Source: Megaera polyxenophila
Lineage (GTDB): Bacteria; Pseudomonadota; Alphaproteobacteria; Rickettsiales; Rickettsiaceae
Length of the DNA stretch: 64,000 nt
Assembly: GCF_029982035.1 (NCBI RefSeq)
Contig: NZ_CP104166.1
Location: 620,001 to 684,000, forward strand
Direction of reading: 5' to 3'
The position numbers were made by a program, and so were the translations under genes. The notes below the pieces were generated by a model, which saw only the letters and a list, made by a program, of their open reading frames with translations, was not told the DNA's origin and made no database searches. Shown here piece after piece: positions 19,305 through 27,941 of the stretch. The stretch's first letter is position 1; every line of letters starts with the position of its first letter.

Positions 19305-20167
19305 TTATCCACAAAAATGCCGCAGGTTAACCATGCTGTAGGCTATAGTTTTCAGAGCATAATGGTTTATGCTGTGGAATTCAAATCTCAGTAACAACCG
19401 TTTGAATTTATCTTCCCAGGCAAATATTCTCTCTATCGTTCTAAACCTTTCTTTAAAGATTTTCCGGCAAAAAGTTTGCTTTCTTCCTCGCTTAGATTTC
19501 TTGCGACTCCTTTTATTCTCTGGCATATTAGGAGTCATGCCAAGATTAAAAATTGCTTTACGATTTTTACGTGAATTATATACACCATCTAAGCTCATGG
19601 TACTTTCCTTGAGATCTATACCTATTAGTTTTACAATCTTTTTTAAGTTTGATATTGCAGGAGTAAGCAGGATTCCTTCATTCCTATTACCCGGAGCAGT
19701 AACAAAAGGCGCAATAACATTGCAGTTTCTATCACAAAACGGTACAACCTTGTCTCCTTTAGTGTGTTTATGACCATTATACCCTAAGTTGTCACCCCTT
19801 TTTTAGCAGAAGTACAAGTACCATCACCATGTAATATATCAGTATCAAGCATTCCAGCTTTAAATAACCTTGCCACCGAAGCTTCGAAAATCTTATCAAA
19901 GCATCCGTGCTTAACCCAGAACTTAAAAGCATTATAGATATTAGTATAGTGAATTTCTGGCATGCCGTCTTTATTTTTGTCTATTGGTATCTGTTCCCAT
20001 TGGCAACCAGTATGCATGAGTTTAAGAATGTAATTAAATAATTTGAAAAATGATATCTTTTTACTTGGACCACGTGTGCCTTTTTTAAGATGCGGTAAGA
20101 CAAATTCGTTAAATTCATCTTCTCTCAAAACAGTAGGAAGCTTGTTGTATCGTCTAATTCTGCTCAT
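19305..20167 (-). mobile_element. IS5-family transposase in two overlapping frames
   Basis: The first frame (20167 to 19784, 127 aa) is a typical IS5-type N-terminal domain (TGCQWEQIPIDKNKDG). The second continues as GDNLGYNGHKHTKGDKV… and ends at 19305 (RFEFHSINHYALKTIAY). The shift is -1 at an AAAAAAGGGG tract near 19798. Some IS5 subgroups (IS427 type) make transposase by -1 frameshifting at such A6G tracts, so this may be a working two-frame gene rather than a lesion. DDE-domain residues are partly visible (LHGDGT, SLDGVYNSRKNR). I could not place the terminal inverted repeats. Confidence 0.75.
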
Positions 20168-20326
20168 TCTATTTGGTTACTTAAATAAAATTAATGAATA
20201 CTCAATATATCTACAAACCTTTTAAATACAAGGCTATAATGGTTTTATTTCGTAAAAATTCAAACCCGCAATGAGTTCTATTATAGTTTTTGCCTAACAA
20301 ATTCTATTTCCTCATTTAACTAAGAT

Positions 20327-21709
20327 TTATTTAGAGTTCTCTAATAAAGATTGAATTTCATTTTCTATTTTATTCTGCATCTCCGTTAGTAAATTTTGAG
20401 CCAAATCGGCATCTTGGCTTTCAACCATTAACCTTATTATTGGTTCTGTCCCAGATTGGCGTATTACAACTCTTACGCTTTTGGCGTAACGCTCTTGGTA
20501 GAACTTGCTAATTTCCTCGATTTTTTCGCCTCGTAAGGTTGTAAATTTGTGGTAATATTTATGGTCGTAGCGAATATTACGAGTAAATTGTGGTACTGGT
20601 ACAAATTTATTGAGTACCTTACTTATAGGATTTTGTGCTTGCCTATACATAGCAAGAACTCCAAGAGCAGCCTTAATTCCATCTCCTGTTGCTTGGTTTG
20701 ATCCGATGATAATATGCCCGGATTGCTCTCCACCTAGATTGCAGCCTAATTCACCCATTTTTTCTACTACATATTTATCCCCCACACTTGTCCGTATAAG
20801 GTCTATTCCAATTGTTTTCAAATATAGCTCTAATCCCATATTAGACATGATGGTAGTAGTTACTAAGTTATTTCGTAATAAGTTGTTTTCTAGTAAATAT
20901 TGTGCTAAAGAAGCAATTATTTGATCTCCATCTATTACTTGTCCATTTTCATCTACTACTACAACTCTATCGGCATCCCCATCTAATGCGATTCCGAGAT
21001 CCGCTTTATGTTCTAATACTTTCTGGGTTAGCAATTGCGAATCCATAACCCCGCACTTATCATTAATGTTAAAACCTGTAGGGCTTATCTCGCATGCAAT
21101 AACCTCTGCTCCCAACTCATGAAACACTTTAGGTGCAATATCGTAAGCTGCTCCATTAGCACAATCGACCACTAATTTTATTCCATCTAATTTTAGATTA
21201 GGCGGGAATGAGTATTTTACATGTTCAATATAACGTCCACGTGCATCTCCTAGTTTTAGAGCTTTTCCTAAGTCATGATATTCTGCTACATATCCTGATA
21301 AGTCAGTATGCATTAATTGTTCAATTTTTCTTTCTAACTCGGAAGAAATTTTATGGCCTGAAGATTGAAAAAATTTAACACCATTATCGTAATAAGGATT
21401 ATGCGAAGCTGAAATCATCATACCAAGGTCTGCTCGCAAGCTTCTTACCAACATTGATATTGCAGGTGTGGGCATTGGCCCTATTAATACTACATTCACA
21501 CCCATTGAAATAAACCCCGAAGTTAATGCGGATTCTAGCATATAACCGGATAATCTTGTATCTTTCCCTATCACTATAGTTGCTTTCTTTCCAAGAAAAT
21601 CACAAGCTATAGAGGTTGCTCTTGCCAATTTTATCATAATTTCTGGAGTGATAACGCCGGTATTACTTCTCCCTCTTATTCCATCTGTACCAAAATACTT
21701 TTTTAGCAT
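20327..21709 (-). CDS. glmM: Phosphoglucosamine mutase GlmM
   Basis: A 460-aa alpha-D-phosphohexomutase converting glucosamine-6-phosphate to glucosamine-1-phosphate on the route to UDP-GlcNAc. The start MLKKYFGTDGIRGRSNTG is the family hallmark. The phospho-Ser loop (MISASHNPYYDNGVKFF), metal loop (ALDGDADRVVVVD), sugar loop (GGEQSGHII) and phosphate-binding loop (RQSGTEPIIRLM) are all intact. It is transcribed divergently from glmU-glmS. Confidence 0.96.
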   Translation of the reverse strand: MLKKYFGTDGIRGRSNTGVITPEIMIKLARATSIACDFLGKKATIVIGKDTRLSGYMLESALTSGFISMGVNVVLIGPMPTPAISMLVRSLRADLGMMISASHNPYYDNGVKFFQSSGHKISSELERKIEQLMHTDLSGYVAEYHDLGKALKLGDARGRYIEHVKYSFPPNLKLDGIKLVVDCANGAAYDIAPKVFHELGAEVIACEISPTGFNINDKCGVMDSQLLTQKVLEHKADLGIALDGDADRVVVVDENGQVIDGDQIIASLAQYLLENNLLRNNLVTTTIMSNMGLELYLKTIGIDLIRTSVGDKYVVEKMGELGCNLGGEQSGHIIIGSNQATGDGIKAALGVLAMYRQAQNPISKVLNKFVPVPQFTRNIRYDHKYYHKFTTLRGEKIEEISKFYQERYAKSVRVVIRQSGTEPIIRLMVESQDADLAQNLLTEMQNKIENEIQSLLENSK

Positions 21710-21740
21710 GATTATTTCCTTTGCTTTTCGTATAAATTTT

Positions 21741-21763
21741 GTGTAAACTGCAGCATTTTACAC
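21741..21763. promoter_or_regulatory. Inverted repeat between divergent glmM and glmU
   Basis: GTGTAAA and TTTACAC form a perfect 7-bp inverted repeat separated by 9 bases, in the 83 bp between the glmM start (21709) and the preferred glmU start (21793). Its position fits an operator or a hairpin in the leader. The function is inferred only from location and symmetry. Confidence 0.35.
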
Positions 21764-21792
21764 CATTTATAATAAAGAGTATATCTGTTTTC

Positions 21793-22782
21793 ATGGATCA
21801 TAAGGTTTTTTTCATAGATTCGGAATATAGTACCCATGTGGTAGCAGCTAAAATGATAAAGCAATTTGCTCGAGATACCATTAGCTGTGGTAAACTAAAA
21901 ACGTCTTTACCTCATGATAGTGTGCTGCTTGTTAAAACTAATCTTATAGGCCTTACTGACCAAACTATTGAATCATTGGTTGAAAAGAAGAAAAACCATA
22001 AGGTGCTAATTGGCTTATTGGATTCTGAACCTTGCATAGCTCTGGTTAATGTTAATTTATTAAACGATTTTTCGCCCGATATTAACTTATTTTATGATAA
22101 TATTAATCCAGAATGGTTGTGTTGTAATCTAGATTCATTTGAGCTTAAGCTATTAAATAGTAATTCCAAAGTGGTTGCTTTTGCTCAAGAAATACAAAAT
22201 AGGTTGCGAAAAGATGCAATTGACAGGGGAGTATATTTACAAGATCCAGATACCACATATTTATCATATGATACTACTTTTGGAAAGGATGTATTAGTCG
22301 AACCTAACGTCTATTTTGGCCATAAGGTTAGAATAGATAGTAATGTTCATATTAGAGCTTTTTCTTATTTAGAAGGCGTGGAAATAGAGAAAGAATCTAA
22401 AATAGGGCCATTTGTGAGGATAAGAGGTGAGACCAGGATAGGAAGTAATGTAAAAATAGGAAATTTTGTTGAAATAAAAAATTCTACCTTCGGTATCGGT
22501 ACAAAAGCATCTCATTTATCCTATATAGGAGATGCCACAATTGGCAGTAATGTAAACATAGGTGCTGGGGTGGTTACTTGTAATTATGACGGCTTAAAAA
22601 AGTACAAGACAGTAATTAAAGATAATAGTTTTATTGGCTCTAACAGTTCTTTAATCTCACCTCTTACAATTGGATGTAATTCACTTATAGGGGCTAGTTC
22701 CTTTATCAATAAAGATGTTCCGGACTACACTTTTGCTATTGGTCGGAGTCACCAACTTATGAAACCTAATAGGAGAAAATAA
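21793..22782 (+). CDS. glmU: GlmU-like protein with intact acetyltransferase half only
   Basis: About 329 aa (family ~455). The C-terminal left-handed beta-helix is complete: FGHKVRIDSNVHI, the RGETRIGSNVKIGNFVEIKN segment, catalytic His in SHLSYIGDATIGSNVNIGAG, then CNYDG. The first ~150 residues lack the uridyltransferase signature (LAAGxGTRM) and its metal residues, yet end in the usual hinge (AFAQEIQNRL). So it should acetylate glucosamine-1-phosphate, but the UTP-dependent step looks lost. ATG 21793 (MDHKVFFIDS) is preferred over TTG 21739. Its stop is 2 bp before glmS, so the two are one operon. Confidence 0.85.
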   Translation: MDHKVFFIDSEYSTHVVAAKMIKQFARDTISCGKLKTSLPHDSVLLVKTNLIGLTDQTIESLVEKKKNHKVLIGLLDSEPCIALVNVNLLNDFSPDINLFYDNINPEWLCCNLDSFELKLLNSNSKVVAFAQEIQNRLRKDAIDRGVYLQDPDTTYLSYDTTFGKDVLVEPNVYFGHKVRIDSNVHIRAFSYLEGVEIEKESKIGPFVRIRGETRIGSNVKIGNFVEIKNSTFGIGTKASHLSYIGDATIGSNVNIGAGVVTCNYDGLKKYKTVIKDNSFIGSNSSLISPLTIGCNSLIGASSFINKDVPDYTFAIGRSHQLMKPNRRK

Positions 22783-22784
22783 AT

Positions 22785-24590
22785 ATGTGTGGTATCATAG
22801 CTGGCGTTACTAATAATAATATATTACCTGCGTTAGTAAATGGCCTTGAGAAATTGGAATATAGGGGCTACGATAGTGCCGGGCTTGCTGTAATCCAAAA
22901 TAATCAAATACATTTAGTTAAGACCGTAGGCAAAGTCGTAGAGCTAAAAAAACTTTTACCTCAGAAAAAATTAGACAGTAATATAGGAATTGGTCATACA
23001 AGGTGGGCAACACATGGTGTGCCAAGTGTAGTCAACGCTCATCCACATACAACTGATCGGATAGCATTAGTCCATAATGGAATTATTGAGAATTATAAAG
23101 AGCTAAAGCACGAGTTACAAGGTTTAGGATATGGATTTAAATCTGAAACTGATACGGAGGTTGTGGCTAATCTACTTGATTACTATTTTTCATTGAATAA
23201 TAACCATATAGAAGCCTCTAAGCAGACTATTGCAAGATTGGAAGGGTCATTTTCTTTAGTATTTATGTTTCATGATGCTGAGCTGTTATTTGCAACTTGT
23301 AAAAAAACTCCTTTAATTCTAGGCTTAGCAAAAGATGCTACTTACATTGCTTCAGATATAGTAGCTTTTGGCAGTAATGTAGGTGAGGTAGTGTATTTTG
23401 AGGATGAGGATGCAGTTTTAATTAGTCTAAATTCATATCAGATTTTTGATAAAAATGGTAATCCAGTTAAGCGTACTGTTAAAAAATCTTCATTAGTAGA
23501 AGAAGTATCTAAAAAGGATTTTCCGCATTTCATGCTTAAAGAAATATACGAACAGCCAATAGCACTTGAGAGGGCTATCGATAAATATTTAAGAACAGAT
23601 GAATTAAGTAAAATAAAGATAGATTGGCAAAATATTCAGCATATAAAAATTTTAGCTTGCGGTACTGCTTATTATTCAGGGTTAGTTGCTAAATACTGGT
23701 TAGAAGAATTAACTAACATTGCAGTGGATTTGGAAATTGCATCTGAGTTTAGATATCGTACTGTTGCTAGGAAAAAAAACGAAGTTACAATTGTAATTTC
23801 TCAATCAGGGGAAACTTTAGATACACTAGAGGCTTTAAAGCAAGCAAAAGCTAACGGTCAACCTATTATTTCAATTGTAAATACAGAAAATAGTTCAATT
23901 GGCCGAGCATCTGATTATGTATTACCAATAATGGTTGGTCCTGAAATAGGTGTTGCTTCTACTAAAGCATTTTTGGGACAATTAATGGTTATTGCTGCCT
24001 TAGGATTAAATATAGGTCTGAAGAACCAAAATATTTCTAATAATAAGGTTGAAGAGCTAAAAATTTTATTGTCAACAGTACCTAGTATGATTACAAAAAT
24101 TTTGTTACAAAGTGACAAAATAAGAACTGCTGCTATGCAAATTAAAGATTTTCCGAGTGTGTTATTCATTGGAAGGGGCAATTTATATCCTATCGCCCTT
24201 GAAGGATCGCTGAAATTAAAAGAATTATCATATATACATGCTGAAGGTTATGCTGGGGGTGAACTAAAACATGGTCCTATTTCTTTAATTGACAGTAACA
24301 TGCCAATAGTTGCGCTAATGCCAAATGGCAGTTTATTTGAAAAAATGTTTTCAAATTTACAGGAGTTAGGTGCTAGAGGAGGTAAATTGTTAACTATTGT
24401 CGGTTCAAGTAATGTAGGAAAGGTAATAGATTCATCATATTGGACTCTAGAAATACCTGATTGTGAAGAATTTATTGCTCCAATGATTTATTCTATACCT
24501 ATGCAGCTACTTGCATATTATACTGCTGATTTAAAAGGAAATGACATAGATCAACCACGTAATTTGGCTAAAAGCGTTACTGTAGAATAG
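22785..24590 (+). CDS. glmS: Glucosamine-fructose-6-phosphate aminotransferase (isomerizing)
   Basis: A 601-aa enzyme making glucosamine-6-phosphate from fructose-6-phosphate and glutamine. The N-terminal glutaminase has the catalytic Cys directly after Met (MCGIIAG) plus HTRWATHG and HNGIIENYKELK. Two SIS domains follow (ACGTAYYSG, SQSGETLDT, AEGYAGGELKHGPISLI), and the end (PRNLAKSVTVE) matches the conserved active-site C-terminus. With GlmM and GlmU it covers most of the UDP-GlcNAc route in one place. Confidence 0.97.
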   Translation: MCGIIAGVTNNNILPALVNGLEKLEYRGYDSAGLAVIQNNQIHLVKTVGKVVELKKLLPQKKLDSNIGIGHTRWATHGVPSVVNAHPHTTDRIALVHNGIIENYKELKHELQGLGYGFKSETDTEVVANLLDYYFSLNNNHIEASKQTIARLEGSFSLVFMFHDAELLFATCKKTPLILGLAKDATYIASDIVAFGSNVGEVVYFEDEDAVLISLNSYQIFDKNGNPVKRTVKKSSLVEEVSKKDFPHFMLKEIYEQPIALERAIDKYLRTDELSKIKIDWQNIQHIKILACGTAYYSGLVAKYWLEELTNIAVDLEIASEFRYRTVARKKNEVTIVISQSGETLDTLEALKQAKANGQPIISIVNTENSSIGRASDYVLPIMVGPEIGVASTKAFLGQLMVIAALGLNIGLKNQNISNNKVEELKILLSTVPSMITKILLQSDKIRTAAMQIKDFPSVLFIGRGNLYPIALEGSLKLKELSYIHAEGYAGGELKHGPISLIDSNMPIVALMPNGSLFEKMFSNLQELGARGGKLLTIVGSSNVGKVIDSSYWTLEIPDCEEFIAPMIYSIPMQLLAYYTADLKGNDIDQPRNLAKSVTVE

Positions 24591-25079
24591 GTGGATTTTT
24601 AGTGATGGCAGCTTTAAGATTATAGGAAACAACTGTTGGTAAAAGTTCAAAAAACCTTTTTGACAAACCTCAACTTGGGTTCAGAGGAGTTATATCTTCT
24701 GGAATATAATCTAGAAATCCCTATTAATTGCTTTCTCTATGATTTGAGATTTATTATTACATCCTAATAGAAAGGCCAATTATATAGAGAATTTAGTAAG
24801 CCAAGTAAATTAATATGAAAAAAATGACATAAAAGAGATAGAAATTGGAGAAGTAAACAATAAAATAGATACAGTTTAAGGCATGACCAATAAATTCGAA
24901 TTCTGTAAAAAATATAAGACATAACCCTCTCTTTGCAATCTGATAAAATAATAAATAATGTAAAATATTTTGGTATTGCGGGACTAAAATTGCCTCCAGG
25001 GGGCATAATCAATCGGAATCTCTTTCGGTGTTTTTAGATCATAAAGTAAAAATGCAACTGGAAGTATAACCAATAAATA
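24591..25079. other. 489-bp AT-rich spacer with broken short frames
   Basis: No intact gene. Short open pieces such as DIKEIEIGEVNNKID and GLKLPPGGIINRNLF on the plus strand lie in different frames and are interrupted by stops, so a decayed gene is possible. The minus-strand frame at 24764-25012 has no family features and no ribosome site, and I reject it as a gene. Confidence 0.3.
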
Positions 25080-25709
25080 TTAATGTAAAATAAAATCCAA
25101 TTTATTACCTATCATTATATCAATATTTGCATGAGGGGGAACATCTCCCAATTCCGTGTTAATAATAACATTTTGTGACGGAGAAAGTTTGATATTATTA
25201 TGGTTCTCAATTCTAGAATTGATTAACCTGTTATTTTTATCAAATACTCTAATTCTAATTAAAGGGATTTTTATGCTTTTATTAGATAAATTGGTTACTT
25301 TATAATTAATTGTTGTTTTACCAAGCTCTTGTTGATTATAGATATCGCTAATAGTTAAATCTTTATTATTTAAAATAGACGGAATGACAAAACTACCCTG
25401 AAATAGAATTGCAACCATAAAAATAATCATACTTACTAATAATATTGGCAAACCGTATAATAAATGTGCTGGAACTTTTATCGGTAATAGCACTGGTAAA
25501 TTTATTCCATTACCAAGAGGAGGAGTTTTTGTAGACAATGATTCTACCTTTGGTTCAATCCTTACTTGCCTAAAAGGTTTTTGATGCCAAATGTTGAAAC
25601 ATTTTGAACATTTTACTTTTCTACCATTTTTCCCTATTTCGTCAGCAGTTACGGCAAATCTGGTATAACATTCCGGACATGTAATATACATAGCTTTATT
25701 ATTTTTCAA
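25080..25709 (-). CDS. Zinc-ribbon, single-pass membrane protein (MJ0042/DUF3426-like)
   Basis: 209 aa. An N-terminal zinc ribbon of the MJ0042 type (ITCPECYTRFAV … VKCSKCFNIWHQ) is followed by a Pro-rich linker, one strong transmembrane helix (YGLPILLVSMIIFMVAILF, about residues 87-105) and a periplasmic beta-rich domain. This layout is common among alphaproteobacterial proteins of unknown function. The start may be the second Met (MYITCPEC). It is divergent from dapD with an 86-bp gap that probably holds both promoters. Confidence 0.8.
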   Translation of the reverse strand: MKNNKAMYITCPECYTRFAVTADEIGKNGRKVKCSKCFNIWHQKPFRQVRIEPKVESLSTKTPPLGNGINLPVLLPIKVPAHLLYGLPILLVSMIIFMVAILFQGSFVIPSILNNKDLTISDIYNQQELGKTTINYKVTNLSNKSIKIPLIRIRVFDKNNRLINSRIENHNNIKLSPSQNVIINTELGDVPPHANIDIMIGNKLDFILH

Positions 25710-25795
25710 AAATTTATTTCCTTATTTCTAAAAACAATTTACCTAAACAAAAAATAAAGTTATTTGTTACTTGGTTTCACTTTTATTTAGGGTCA

Positions 25796-26623
25796 ATGAT
25801 GCAAGATTATATTAGAGCAACAGAAGAACTTTGGCAAATAAGAGATTCGTTAAATGCTAGAAATGATGAATACCTAAATGCAAAAAAAATTATTGACGAA
25901 ATAATTTTTCTGCTGGGCGAGGGAAAGATCGTTGTCTGTGAAAAAAATAAAGATCAATGGTACGTTAACGAATGGGTAAAAAAAGCCATTTTACTAAATT
26001 TCAAAGTTTCTGAAATGAAACTTTATGATGGTAATTGTATGAAATGGTACGATAAAGTTGACCCGCAGTTTTTAAATTTTTCTCAAGATTCCTTTGAGAA
26101 AAAGGGATGCCGAATCGTCCCCGGCGCATTCATCCGCCAAGGGGCTTATATAGGTAAAAATGCTGTGGTGATGCCTTCTTTTATAAATATTGGTGCTCAT
26201 GTTGGGAGTAGTACAATGGTAGATAGCTGGGCTACTATTGGTTCGTGTGCCTATATCGGCAATAATTGCCATATTTCTAGCGGATCTGGAATTGGGGGAG
26301 TATTAGAACCCCTACAAGCAAAACCGGTAATCATTGAAGATAATTGCTTTGTTGGAGCTGGTTCACAGATTGTAGAAGGAATAATTGTAGAAGAAGGGGC
26401 AGTGATTAGCACTGGGGTTTTTATTGGCGCGTCAACAAAAATTGTTGATCGTAATAACGGTGATATTATTTATGGTAGAATTCCTGCCTATTCAGTAGTA
26501 GTACCTGGGGTACTTCCATCTTCCAAAAAGGACTTGCCAGGAGTTTACTGCGCAGTTATTGTAAAACAGGTTGATAAAAAGACTAGGGAAAAAACAAGTC
26601 TTAACGAGTTACTTAGAGATTAA
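25796..26623 (+). CDS. dapD: Tetrahydrodipicolinate N-succinyltransferase DapD
   Basis: 275 aa. Transfers succinyl from succinyl-CoA to tetrahydrodipicolinate in the lysine/meso-diaminopimelate pathway. An N-terminal helical domain precedes a left-handed beta-helix with hexapeptide repeats (IRQGAYIGKNAVVMPSFIN, VDSWATIGSCAYIGNN). The segment SSGSGIGGVLEPLQAKPV is diagnostic of DapD. It is followed 4 bp later by dapE. Confidence 0.96.
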   Translation: MMQDYIRATEELWQIRDSLNARNDEYLNAKKIIDEIIFLLGEGKIVVCEKNKDQWYVNEWVKKAILLNFKVSEMKLYDGNCMKWYDKVDPQFLNFSQDSFEKKGCRIVPGAFIRQGAYIGKNAVVMPSFINIGAHVGSSTMVDSWATIGSCAYIGNNCHISSGSGIGGVLEPLQAKPVIIEDNCFVGAGSQIVEGIIVEEGAVISTGVFIGASTKIVDRNNGDIIYGRIPAYSVVVPGVLPSSKKDLPGVYCAVIVKQVDKKTREKTSLNELLRD

Positions 26624-26627
26624 TTAT

Positions 26628-27776
26628 ATGGCTATAGAACAGGTTTTAGAAACTCTTGCTAAATTAGTTAGCTTTAGATCGGTTACCCCTTATAGTAGTG
26701 GGTCACTAGAATATATTGCTAAATTATTAACTAATGCTGGCTTTTCTTGTGATATCGAAGTTTTTGGAGAAAAAGAAGAAGAAAAAACTACAAATCTATA
26801 TGCAAGATATGGAAATGGTAGCCCTAATATATGTTTTGCCGGTCATATAGATGTTGTACCACCGCTAAATGAAGACCTATGGGATTATAACCCTTTCGAG
26901 TTAAAAGTTATAGGAGAAAAAGTATATGGCCGCGGCACGGTTGATATGAAAGGTGCAATTGCTTGTGGTATAGTGTCAGCTTTAAATTATTTAAAAATTT
27001 ATCCAAGTCCAAGTGGTTCTATTAGTTTTTTGTTAACTAGCGATGAAGAAGGTTGTGCAAAATTCGGTACAAAACCGATGCTTGAATATCTTGCTAAAAA
27101 AGGAGAAAAAATTGATTTTTCGATCTTAGGAGAACCAACAGCTAGAGCACATTTCGGAGATACTATAGCTATAGGCCGTCGTGGCAGTGTTAATTTTGTA
27201 CTAAAGATTATAGGCAAACAGGGGCATGTAGCATATCCGCATACTGCAATTAATCCAATTACTAGCGCAGTAAAAATTGCTACAAATTTAATGAATATAG
27301 ATTTTGATAATGGGTCGGAGTTTTTTGAGAAAACAAATCTGGAAGTTACTTCATTTGATGTAGGGAATAATGTAGTTAATATTATTCCAGAGCAAGCTAC
27401 CCTTAAATTCAATGTTCGGTTTAATGATTTCCACAGTGCTAAGTCCATATTTGGAATCGTATTGGAGGTAATATCAAAACACGAAGTAATATTTGATTTG
27501 CAATATGAATCATCAGCTGAGTCTTTTGTACAGAAATACTCCGAAAAAATGAAAAAATTTACTGCTATAGTGCAAAACCAATCTCAGATTCCACCAAAAA
27601 TAGATACTAATGGAGGCACTTCTGATGCTCGTTTTATTCATAAATATTCAGAAATTGTGGAGTTTGGACTAAGCTTTGATCAAGCTCATAAAATTAACGA
27701 ACACACCCAAATTAGTGATTTACAAAGTTTGTATAACGTGTATTATAATTCCTTAGTTGAATTCTTACAAAAATAG
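26628..27776 (+). CDS. dapE: Succinyl-diaminopimelate desuccinylase DapE
   Basis: A 382-aa M20 metallopeptidase removing succinate from N-succinyl-LL-diaminopimelate. Metal and catalytic motifs are GHIDVVPP, GRGTVDMKGAIA, TSDEEG, LGEPT, GRRGS and NGGTSDARF. ATG 26628 (MAIEQVLETL) is preferred: the upstream extension to 26571 would overlap dapD and has no family similarity. It probably forms an operon with dapD. Confidence 0.96.
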   Translation: MAIEQVLETLAKLVSFRSVTPYSSGSLEYIAKLLTNAGFSCDIEVFGEKEEEKTTNLYARYGNGSPNICFAGHIDVVPPLNEDLWDYNPFELKVIGEKVYGRGTVDMKGAIACGIVSALNYLKIYPSPSGSISFLLTSDEEGCAKFGTKPMLEYLAKKGEKIDFSILGEPTARAHFGDTIAIGRRGSVNFVLKIIGKQGHVAYPHTAINPITSAVKIATNLMNIDFDNGSEFFEKTNLEVTSFDVGNNVVNIIPEQATLKFNVRFNDFHSAKSIFGIVLEVISKHEVIFDLQYESSAESFVQKYSEKMKKFTAIVQNQSQIPPKIDTNGGTSDARFIHKYSEIVEFGLSFDQAHKINEHTQISDLQSLYNVYYNSLVEFLQK

Positions 27777-27808
27777 CTAGATTTTTACAGCTAACCCGAA
27801 TTCATAAT

Positions 27809-27893
27809 GCGGATGTGGCGGAACTGGTAGACGCGCTAGATTTAGGTTCTAGTACCGCAAGGTGTGGGGGTTCAAGTCCCTCCATCCGTACCA
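27809..27893 (+). tRNA. tRNA-Leu (TAG)
   Basis: An 85-nt class II tRNA with a long variable arm. The acceptor is GCGGATG/CATCCGT (G-T at the first pair), the anticodon stem CTAGA/TCTAG encloses loop TTTAGGT (anticodon TAG), and the T-arm contains GGTTCAAGTCC. Discriminator A and CCA are encoded. Confidence 0.96.
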
Positions 27894-27941
27894 AGTTTAT
27901 AATTTTTATATCAATTTTTCACTAAATCTTTAGGCTTAAGT

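Noticed and set aside
24764..25012. Minus-strand 82-aa frame in the glmS downstream spacer
   Set aside because: No ribosome site and no domain; the region looks like non-coding or decayed DNA.
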